DNA of 64,000 bases from Mycolicibacterium tusciae JS617 (lineage in GTDB: Bacteria; Actinomycetota; Actinomycetes; Mycobacteriales; Mycobacteriaceae). The position numbers and the translations under genes are program-made. Below, piece after piece: positions 57,455-64,000 of this stretch. The notes under the pieces were generated by a model. The model was not told where the DNA came from. It did no database searches and saw nothing but the letters and a program-made list of their open reading frames with translations. The DNA lies in contig NZ_KI912270.1 in assembly GCF_000243415.2 (NCBI RefSeq), positions 6,157,837 through 6,221,836 on the forward strand, in the 5' to 3' direction. The stretch's first letter is position 1; each line of letters opens with the position of its first letter.

Positions 57455-57961
57455 GCAGCACCGATAGGCCGGTCGTGTCGCCACGGGCGCCAGCGGCGGC
57501 GCCGGCCTCGGGATAGCGCGTGCACTCGGCGCCCACGAGTGCACGGCTCGGTGGTGTTCACGTCGGCACCGGCGCCACCCGCTACGCTTTCGGCCCGGCA
57601 TACGGCGTGCACAAGGCGGGGATGGACTAATGGCCGCGAACATGGCCGTCGACTTCAAGGAGTTCGGCATCGCAGCGGTCCTCCATCTGGATGCTGCTGA
57701 CGGAGCTCTTAAGAACATCGTCGCCAGCACTCCGGAAAAGTTGAGCCACCTCACGGACGACGCGGAGACCTCCGAGCTGACGGGCCATCTCATGTGGGCG
57801 ATTCTCAACCATCCCGATCTGAGCGAAAGAGTCAGACGCTGATCGGTGCGGAGCCGGCAGTCGAGTACGGCATCAAGGACGACAGAGACGGCCAGCCGCC
57901 GTCGTATCGCGACCTACACGGAATACATCCGATCAGCCAGTTCGATCGCATCCTGAGGTGA
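57451..57961 (+). pseudogene. Decayed short-chain dehydrogenase (SDR) gene
   Basis: Pieces of one SDR can be read in successive frames: MSSTDRPVV at 57451 (GTG overlapping the MBL stop), then ATGASGGAGLGIARALGA (the dinucleotide loop), after a large deletion AFGPAYGVHKAGMD (catalytic Tyr/Lys), then NMAVDFKEFGIAAV and LKNIVASTPEKLSHLTDDAE, and finally VEYGIKDDRDGQPPSYRDLH to a TGA at 57959-57961. At least three frame changes and the missing middle show loss of function. Its GTGA junction with the MBL fragment implies a former MBL-SDR operon. Confidence 0.78.
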
Positions 57962-57971
57962 CAATGATCGC

Positions 57972-60900
57972 GTGGACGACACACGATGCGGATCGTGCGG
58001 CAATGAAGTAGCCGCGGCGGCCAAGTTCTGCAGCGAGTGCGGCACTCCCCTTGCTCGGGTCACGCGATCGGCGGAGTACAAGCAGGTCACCGTGCTGTTT
58101 GCGGATGTCGTCCATTCGATGGACATTGCGCGAGCCGTGGGTGCGGAGCGGCTGCACGCGATCATGGCGGAGCTGGCAACCGGCTGCGCCACTGTGGTCA
58201 CGGGGTACGGAGGCACGGTGGACAAGTTCACCGGCGACGGCATTATGGCGGTATTCGGTGCGCCGGCAACTCTTGAAGACCACGCGACCCGAGCTTGTCT
58301 TGCCGCTCTGAAGATCCAGGACGGGATCAGGCCGCTCGCTGACGACATCAACCGGCGCGACGGCGTCGAATTGCAGCTGCGGGTCGGCCTGAACTCGGGC
58401 CAGGTGATTGCCGGTGAGATCGGTTCGGGGACTTTCGGCTATACCTCGATCGGCGAACAGGTCGGCATGGCACAGCGGATGGAATCGGTCGCCCCTCCAG
58501 GTGGCGTGATGGTCAGCGCATCTACCGCGCGCTTGGTCGAAAACGTAGCTCTCCTAGGCGAACTTGAGATCGTCCAAATCAAGGGCGCAGCTGAAGGTGT
58601 GCCCGCGCGCCGCCTGCTGGGCATGGGGAATCAGCATCGCGCGATCAGGCGGGCCGCGTCGACTCTGGTCGGTCGGCGATGGGAGATGTCGACAGTTGAG
58701 GGTCTGTTGGACCGTGCCATTGCAGGCCATGGTGGGGTCGTCGGGATCATGGGACAGGCGGGCATTGGCAAGTCCCGTCTGGTGCGCGACGTTTCGACGA
58801 CAGCTGCCCAGCGCGGTGTCGAGTTGTTCACCTCCGCCTGCGAATCGCACGCGAGCAACATCCCGTTCTACACGGTTGCACGCTTTGTGCGCGAGATCAC
58901 CGGTGTCGGTGATCTCGACGGAGACGCGGCGCGGACTCAGGTGCGTGCCGCACTCCCTTTGGCAGATGAACAAGACCTGTTGCTGCTGGACGAACTGCTG
59001 GGCATCCGCGAAAGTGCGGCGCCACTGCCCCTGATCGCTCCCGACGCGCGGCGTCGGCGAATCATCGCGATGATCAACGCGGCCTTGAGGGCCCGCCGGC
59101 AGCCGGGGATGTTCGTTATCGAGGACGCGCACTGGATCGATGAGGTCAGCGAGTCGATGGTGGTTGAACTCCTCGCGGCGATCGCGCAGACATCATCGCT
59201 GGTCGTCATCACTTACCGCCCGGAGTACCGCGGAGCCCTGGCTCGGGCGGCAAACTTCCAACAGGTCAACCTCGCACCCCTCAATGCCTCGCAGACTGAC
59301 CTGCTGGTCGCTCAACTCCTCGGTGTTGACGCATCGGTTGGCGGCCTTCGTGCGCTGGTCGCCCAGCGAGCTGCGGGGAACCCATTCTTCGTCGAAGAGA
59401 TGGTGCGTGATCTGACCGAACGCGATGTCGTGCAAGGACACCCGGGTGCGTACCTACTCCGTGGACGCTTCACCGATGCCGCGGTACCGGCCACTCTGCA
59501 GGCCACTATCGGAGCGCGCATCGATCGCCTCGGGGCGACCGCCAAGAAGACCCTCAACGCGGCGGCAGTCATCGGAACACGATTCGCCCCAGCTCTTCTG
59601 AACAGGCTGATCGACAGTTTGGAACTGGAAGCACTTACCGTCGGTGAGTTCGTCTCCGAGATTCCGTCCTCCGGGAGCGGAGACTATTCGTTCTGCCACC
59701 CCCTGATTCGTACAGTGGCTTACGAGTCCCAGTTGAAAAGCGATCGTGTGCAACTCCACCGGCTGCTCGCCGCTCACCTTGAAGGACCCGATTCAGCTGA
59801 CGAGAACGCGTCAGTGATCGCTGGACATCTGGAGTCCGCAGGCGACTTCTCGACAGCATTCGCCTGGTACATGCGTGCCGGAGCTTGGTACAACCACCGC
59901 GACGTCTTGGCCGCGCGCACGAGTTGGCGGAGAGCGCGGCACGTCGCCGATCAACTGGCTGAAGATGCTCCGCACCACATGCCGATGCGCATTGCGCCGC
60001 GTACGTTGTTGTGCGGCACAGCGTTCCGGGTGGAAAGCGGCCTCGCTGAAAACGGGTTCGACGAGTTGACGCAGCTCTGCACCGCGATCGGCGACCAGCG
60101 GTCACTGGCGATAGGCACGGCCGGAAGAGTCCTAGCCCAGAATTTCGCCGGTCGGTGTCGCGAAGCGTCCAGAACGGCGACTGAACTCATTGAGCTCATG
60201 GAGTCCATCGGTGATCCGAATTTGACGTTGGCGCTGACATTTTCGGCGATCATCGCCAAGCATGAAACTGCCGAGATGGCCGAGGTTCTGCGGTTGTCTC
60301 AGCGCATCATCGATCTTGCTGACGGTGACGCGACGAAGGGCAATGTCATTCTCGGTTCGCCGCTAACCTTCGGCATCGTGTTGCGGGGCGTGGCGCGGTG
60401 GTGCCTTGGGGCAGCAGGATGGCGCGACGATCTCGACCAGGGTGCCAGTATGGCGAAGTCGTCCTACCCGACGATGCTGTCCGGGATGATGTGGCGCAAG
60501 TACGTATTCGCCATCCCCTACGGAGTACTTCTCCCCGACGCGACCGCCTTGCGCGACACAGCTGAGACCCTCGCCACCGCAGAGCAATCCGGCGATGATC
60601 TTGCGCTCGATCTGGCGCGCACCGCACGAGGAGTCACGCTCGTCCATCAAGGTGGCCAGCAGCGTGAAGATGGCCTCGCCCTCTTGACGACAACACGCGA
60701 AAGGGCCAAGAACGCGCACTTCGCCCAGACCGCCCTGCCGATAGTGGACCTGCACATCGCGATGGCAGAGCTTCGGCTTGGTGATGTCGACGGCGCCATT
60801 GAGTCGGCCCGAACAGTCGTAGCCGACGTTCGGGAATCGGGTGCGGAGATCTGGTCAGCGTTTTCGACGAGTGTGCTGGTGGAAGCACTGGTGAAACGGT

Positions 60901-61130
60901 CTGAAGAAGCTGATCTTGACGAAGCACAAGCGGCGGTGGACCGATTGGCGGCAGAGCCGACGGCCCGCGAGTTCGTAGTGCACGAGACTTCTGTGCTGCG
61001 ACTCCGCGCACTGCTTGCCGGGACTCGCGGCGATCAAGCCGTCTATCGCGAGTATCGCGACCGCTATCGCTCGCTGGCGACAAAGCTCGGTTTCGAGGGA
61101 CAGAAGAGGTGGGCCGAGGCGATGCCTTAG
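57972..61130 (+). CDS. Multidomain regulator: zinc ribbon, class III cyclase, AAA-type ATPase, TPR-like repeats
   Basis: The 1052-aa protein starts with a zinc ribbon (C6, C9, C20, C23), then a class III cyclase domain (VTVLFADVVHSMDIA with first metal Asp; VDKFTGDGIMAVFGAP with second Asp and substrate Lys; about 35-215). Residues about 230-520 form a STAND/LuxR-like ATPase (GIMGQAGIGKSRLV, GMFVIEDAHWID), and the rest is helical repeats for sensing. Proteins of this plan occur in several copies in mycobacteria (Rv1358/Rv0891c-like). No C-terminal HTH was seen. GTG at 57972 follows the SDR remnant by 10 bp. It may signal through cAMP; its ligand is unknown. Confidence 0.88.
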   Translation: MDDTRCGSCGNEVAAAAKFCSECGTPLARVTRSAEYKQVTVLFADVVHSMDIARAVGAERLHAIMAELATGCATVVTGYGGTVDKFTGDGIMAVFGAPATLEDHATRACLAALKIQDGIRPLADDINRRDGVELQLRVGLNSGQVIAGEIGSGTFGYTSIGEQVGMAQRMESVAPPGGVMVSASTARLVENVALLGELEIVQIKGAAEGVPARRLLGMGNQHRAIRRAASTLVGRRWEMSTVEGLLDRAIAGHGGVVGIMGQAGIGKSRLVRDVSTTAAQRGVELFTSACESHASNIPFYTVARFVREITGVGDLDGDAARTQVRAALPLADEQDLLLLDELLGIRESAAPLPLIAPDARRRRIIAMINAALRARRQPGMFVIEDAHWIDEVSESMVVELLAAIAQTSSLVVITYRPEYRGALARAANFQQVNLAPLNASQTDLLVAQLLGVDASVGGLRALVAQRAAGNPFFVEEMVRDLTERDVVQGHPGAYLLRGRFTDAAVPATLQATIGARIDRLGATAKKTLNAAAVIGTRFAPALLNRLIDSLELEALTVGEFVSEIPSSGSGDYSFCHPLIRTVAYESQLKSDRVQLHRLLAAHLEGPDSADENASVIAGHLESAGDFSTAFAWYMRAGAWYNHRDVLAARTSWRRARHVADQLAEDAPHHMPMRIAPRTLLCGTAFRVESGLAENGFDELTQLCTAIGDQRSLAIGTAGRVLAQNFAGRCREASRTATELIELMESIGDPNLTLALTFSAIIAKHETAEMAEVLRLSQRIIDLADGDATKGNVILGSPLTFGIVLRGVARWCLGAAGWRDDLDQGASMAKSSYPTMLSGMMWRKYVFAIPYGVLLPDATALRDTAETLATAEQSGDDLALDLARTARGVTLVHQGGQQREDGLALLTTTRERAKNAHFAQTALPIVDLHIAMAELRLGDVDGAIESARTVVADVRESGAEIWSAFSTSVLVEALVKRSEEADLDEAQAAVDRLAAEPTAREFVVHETSVLRLRALLAGTRGDQAVYREYRDRYRSLATKLGFEGQKRWAEAMP

Positions 61131-61969
61131 CGGCGTCCGACACCGACGAGGCTGACGCCGGGTAGTTCGTAACCATCGGAGGTTGCAAAGGCCGCCAGCG
61201 TCTGGGCAACGCGGGCACGAATCGCCGAGTTCACCTCGGCGGGAAGTGACTCCAGAACTCGCGAAATGGGTCCTGCCAACGGTGGGACAAGCGACCAATA
61301 ATCGTCGACCGACAGAGCCTTCATCGGCTCAGAGATCTCGCGGACGTCGGTACGCGAGAACCCCGCGCCGACCAGCAACTCACCGAGCACGCCGGATGAT
61401 TCTAGTGAGAAGGGTCCGGGAATACCCGGGGGCGGGACTGGCAACCCCGTCTCGGCCGTGACCGCGTCGAACAGGAGGCCTAGCCATGGATTGCGTTCGC
61501 GCGGCCCCCAGACCGCGAACACGGCGCGGCCGTTCGGCCGCAGAACCCGGTAGCATTCGCCCACTGCAATTGCCGGATCCGGCACCAGCATCAAACCCTC
61601 ACGGCACAGCACCGCGTCGAAGCATGCGTCGGGGTAGTCAATCCGCTCGAGGTCAACTTCGCGGGTCGTGACGTTCTCCAGCCCTGCCTGCAAGGCACGC
61701 TCCGCGGCGATCGCCGTCATCTCCGGCGCGATGTCGGAAAGAACCACCTCACCTTCCGGTCCCACGATCGCTGCCGCGGCGATGCCGACGCCGCCCGGAC
61801 CGCAGGCCAACTCAAGCACGCGCTCCCCGGGCGCAAGGTGCGCTGCATCGAGCATCCCGTCAGCGACAACGGCTCCTCGGGTGTCAACGTAATCGGCGTG
61901 CTGACCCCACGACGGTGCTACCGATGCCCACATAGCGCGCAGCGACGCGCGCAATCCCCCGTCTTCCAT
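61127..61969 (-). CDS. SAM-dependent class I methyltransferase
   Basis: The 280-aa product has the SAM-binding motif I VLELACGPGGVGIAAA, motif post-I VVLSDIAPEM, and DAVLCREGLMLVPDPA (motif II/III) of the UbiE/Methyltransf_11 type. The substrate-binding C-terminal half is unassigned; small lipophilic molecules or quinones are typical. ATG at 61969 has GGAGG at 4 nt. It converges on the cyclase/ATPase gene with a 4-bp overlap. Confidence 0.88.
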   Translation of the reverse strand: MEDGGLRASLRAMWASVAPSWGQHADYVDTRGAVVADGMLDAAHLAPGERVLELACGPGGVGIAAAAIVGPEGEVVLSDIAPEMTAIAAERALQAGLENVTTREVDLERIDYPDACFDAVLCREGLMLVPDPAIAVGECYRVLRPNGRAVFAVWGPRERNPWLGLLFDAVTAETGLPVPPPGIPGPFSLESSGVLGELLVGAGFSRTDVREISEPMKALSVDDYWSLVPPLAGPISRVLESLPAEVNSAIRARVAQTLAAFATSDGYELPGVSLVGVGRR

Positions 61970-62279
61970 ATGACCTCCGAACCGCGTTGCGAGTCGCCGC
62001 GGGTTTTCTCTCATTTCGGGATCAGGCGCTGTGCATGTAGCTCAGCGGACATTGTCCCCCGAACCTCCGCCTTTTCGATATAGCTCACGCTGCCTTGCCG
62101 GCAGTGACTACATAATCGGCTGTGGGCGCACAACTCGTCGATCAGGTCACCCTTCGGCGACATCTTTCAATAACCCCTGATTCGCGCGACGGACACATGC
62201 AGTGGGCCGAGGCAAACCTGTGAACGCGCTGTCCTACGCTGATGCGCAGAACTCGTCGATGAAGACCGCAGGAGATCAG
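61970..62279 (+). other. Intergenic region upstream of the aldolase
   Basis: This 310-bp gap separates the divergent methyltransferase and aldolase genes. TACATAAT at about 62109-62116 is the best -10-like sequence for the aldolase, but no good -35 stands at the right distance. No hairpin terminator, RNA gene or repeat was recognised. In-frame ATGs or GTGs upstream of the chosen aldolase start add residues without family support. Confidence 0.5.
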
Positions 62280-63164
62280 GTGAACCAGGATCAGTTGAAG
62301 AAGGCTCAAAGCGGTGCCGGCTTCATCGCCGCACTCGACCAGAGCGGCGGCAGCACCCCCAAGGCGCTGAAGCTCTACGGTATTTCCGAGGACGCCTACT
62401 CCGGCGACAATCAGATGTTCGACCTGGTGCACGAGATGCGCTCCCGCATCATCACCAGTCCGGCCTTCAACGGCGACCGCATCATGGGCGCGATCCTTTT
62501 CGAGATGACGATGGACCGCCAGGTCGAGGGTCGCGCGACCGCCGACTACCTGTGGAACGTCAAGAACGTCGTTCCGTTCCTCAAGATCGACAAGGGACTG
62601 AACGACGAAAAGGACGGCGCGCAGACCATGAAGCCGATGCCGGGCCTCGATGATCTGCTCGACCGCGCGGTGGCCAACGGCGTCTTCGGCACCAAGGAGC
62701 GCTCGGTCATCAAACTGCCCGGCGCCGGCCTCGACGCCGTCGTCGCCCAGCAGTTCGAGATCGGACTACAGGTCCTCGCGAAGGGCCTGGTGCCGATCAT
62801 CGAGCCCGAGGTCGACATCAACAGCCCGAAGAAGGCCGAGGCCGAGGACCAACTCAACGCCGCGCTGCTCGAGAGCGTCAACAACCTCGGCGACGACCAG
62901 AGGGTCATGCTCAAGCTGACGCTGCCCGACACCGACAACCTCTACAAAGAGCTCGTGGATCACCCGAAGGTGCTGCGGGTGGTGGCCCTGTCGGGCGGCT
63001 ACAACCGCGAGGACGCGTGTGAGCGGCTGGCCCGCAACACCGGCGTCATCGCAAGCTTCTCGCGTGCGCTGACCGAGGGGCTGAGCGCGCAACAGAGCGA
63101 TGAGGAATTCAACGCAACGTTGGATCAGGCGATCGCAAGCATTGCCAAGGCCTCCGCTACCTGA
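62280..63164 (+). CDS. Class I fructose-bisphosphate aldolase
   Basis: The 294-aa product matches the bacterial class I aldolases of staphylococcal FdaB type (about 296 aa): ALDQSGGSTPKALKLYG, VVPFLKIDKGL, VIKLPGAGLD, LVPIIEPEVDIN and VVALSGGY, with the Schiff-base lysine expected in the LKL strand (RVMLKLTLPD). It splits fructose 1,6-bisphosphate without metal. AGGAG 5 nt before GTG 62280 fixes the start. Mycobacteria normally rely on a class II enzyme, so this is a second, metal-independent aldolase. Its stop overlaps the lnt frame. Confidence 0.93.
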   Translation: MNQDQLKKAQSGAGFIAALDQSGGSTPKALKLYGISEDAYSGDNQMFDLVHEMRSRIITSPAFNGDRIMGAILFEMTMDRQVEGRATADYLWNVKNVVPFLKIDKGLNDEKDGAQTMKPMPGLDDLLDRAVANGVFGTKERSVIKLPGAGLDAVVAQQFEIGLQVLAKGLVPIIEPEVDINSPKKAEAEDQLNAALLESVNNLGDDQRVMLKLTLPDTDNLYKELVDHPKVLRVVALSGGYNREDACERLARNTGVIASFSRALTEGLSAQQSDEEFNATLDQAIASIAKASAT

Positions 63165-64000
63165 GGCCGCCTGAGCGTATTCGCGGGGCCGCGGCGGCGC
63201 TGGTCGCCGGCGCCCTGCCTGCTCTGGCCTTTCCCGCCCCGTCCTGGTGGTGGCTGGCGTGGGTCGGGCTGATTCCGCTGCTGTTCGTCGTCCACGCGGC
63301 ACCGACCGCGGTGCAGGGCGGCGGACGCGCCTGGTTGGGCATGGCCGGTTTCCTGCTGGCGAACCAATATTGGCTCTTTGCGAGCGCGGGGCCGCTGCTG
63401 GCCGTGTTCGCGGTCGTCATCGGCGCGCTGTGGTTTCCATGGGGATGGGCGGCACATCGACTGCTCACCGGCGAGCCGACGGTCCGGCGGATGCTCACCG
63501 CGGTCGCGGTACTCCCTTCGGCCTGGGTGCTCGCCGAAAGTGTGCGGTCGTGGCACCGCCTCGGCGGACCATGGGCGCTGCTCGGCGGCTCACAATGGAA
63601 TCAGCCGGCGACGCTCGCACTCGCCTCGGTGGGCGGCGTATGGCTCGTCGGCTTCCTGGTGGTCGCCGTCAACACCGCGATCGTGGGGGCCATCCTGCTG
63701 CGGTCGTGGCGGGTGGCGGCGCTGGCGGTCGTCCTCGCGGTCCTCGGTCCGGCGTGGTTCTGGTGGGGTCCGGCGCCCGTGCCGGGATCCTCGGCGCGGG
63801 TCGCGCTCGTTCAGCCAGGCGACATCGACGACGGGGCGGCGCGACAGAGGGCCAGCGACTCCCTCACCCAAGGTTTGGGGGGCCAGCGGATCGACCTCGT
63901 GGTGTGGGGTGAGAGCAGCGTGGACGTCGATCTGACGGTCCACCCGGACGCGCTGGCCCGCCTGGTCGAATTGCGCCGACAGGTCGGGGCGGACCTGCTG
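63161..64000 (+). CDS. lnt: Apolipoprotein N-acyltransferase, N-terminal part (cut by window edge)
   Basis: 280 codons are present. Several membrane segments (VAGALPALAFPAPSWWWLAW, GPLLAVFAVVIGALWFPWGW, LASVGGVWLVGFLVVAVNTA) precede the start of the nitrilase-fold domain (ARVALVQPGDIDDG), with the catalytic Glu in LVVWGESSVD. Lnt adds the third acyl chain to lipoproteins in the plasma membrane. In M. tuberculosis it is fused to Ppm1; fast growers have separate genes, and the end lies beyond the window. The start is uncertain: no ATG, GTG or TTG is available between the last stop in frame and the first membrane segment; a CTG at 63161 overlapping the aldolase stop is the best candidate. Confidence 0.9.
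   Translation, partial: MRPPERIRGAAAALVAGALPALAFPAPSWWWLAWVGLIPLLFVVHAAPTAVQGGGRAWLGMAGFLLANQYWLFASAGPLLAVFAVVIGALWFPWGWAAHRLLTGEPTVRRMLTAVAVLPSAWVLAESVRSWHRLGGPWALLGGSQWNQPATLALASVGGVWLVGFLVVAVNTAIVGAILLRSWRVAALAVVLAVLGPAWFWWGPAPVPGSSARVALVQPGDIDDGAARQRASDSLTQGLGGQRIDLVVWGESSVDVDLTVHPDALARLVELRRQVGADLL

Noticed and set aside
56020..58000. Insertion sequence or transposon carrying the toxin-antitoxin pair
   Set aside because: No transposase, terminal inverted repeats or target duplication were found around the module.

Overview
The window is chromosomal, GC-rich actinobacterial DNA, and gene content and order identify it as a rapidly growing mycobacterium (Mycolicibacterium type). Three lines support this. 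The order recN-nadK-tlyA-(58 aa)-HAD phosphatase-TPR protein ... tyrS-mpg-ABC/TetR operon ... arg operon-pheTS-cyclase-MpaB ... tsnR/rplT/rpmI/infC-lysX ... uvrA-MBL follows, inverted, the M. tuberculosis block Rv1637c-Rv1696. An rRNA operon lies directly downstream of tyrS, the known position of rrnB in fast growers and not in slow growers. The PE/PPE genes and the pks10-pks11 block that interrupt this region in M. tuberculosis are absent.

Layout. 1-82: tail of a TetR-type regulator. 87-5574 (minus): operon of a TPR-like protein, HAD phosphatase, a 58-aa protein, tlyA, nadK and recN. 5.6-11.35 kb (minus): rrnB (promoter, leader with boxB/boxA, 16S, spacer, 23S, 5S, palindromic terminator). 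11.5-13.4 kb: tyrS and mpg (minus). 13.4-15.6 kb (plus): ABC exporter and TetR operon with two tandem palindromes over the start codon. 15.6-19.5 kb (minus): Trm112-like protein, secreted protein, fused hydrolase/acyl-CoA synthetase. 19.6-21.4 kb: ABC-F protein. 21.4-29.9 kb (minus): complete argCJBDFRGH operon, with an ARG box inside the argC promoter. 29.96-34.4 kb (minus): pheT, pheS, class III cyclase. 34.6-38.1 kb: MpaB-type oxygenase, acyl-CoA dehydrogenase, winged-helix protein, SDR. 38.1-40.2 kb (minus): RNA methyltransferase, L20, L35 and IF3, the last with an ATC start and a leader carrying an intrinsic terminator. 40.4-44.1 kb (plus): DUF1844-type protein and lysX. 44.2-50.3 kb: accessory block with a CHAT protease/TPR pair and a second pair of unknown proteins. 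50.4-55.9 kb: LpqH-like lipoprotein, YcaQ/AlkZ-type winged-helix protein, uvrA, MBL hydrolase. 56.0-58.0 kb: RES/Xre-type toxin-antitoxin pair, a decapitated MBL paralogue and a decayed SDR gene. 58.0-64.0 kb: multidomain cyclase/ATPase regulator, methyltransferase, class I fructose-bisphosphate aldolase, start of lnt.

How the parts fit. Most of the window is housekeeping: translation (rrnB, tyrS, pheST, infC-rpmI-rplT, lysX), arginine synthesis under its own repressor, and DNA repair (recN, mpg, uvrA, a probable glycosylase). uvrA and the YcaQ-like gene each have a promoter matching the mycobacterial RecA-independent (PafBC) DNA-damage motif, which links the uncharacterised gene to the damage response. 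The least explained parts are the CHAT/TPR block between lysX and uvrA, a pair of 57-bp palindromic repeats bracketing it, and the toxin-antitoxin insertion beside the MBL gene. No CRISPR array, insertion sequence, prophage or tRNA gene was seen.
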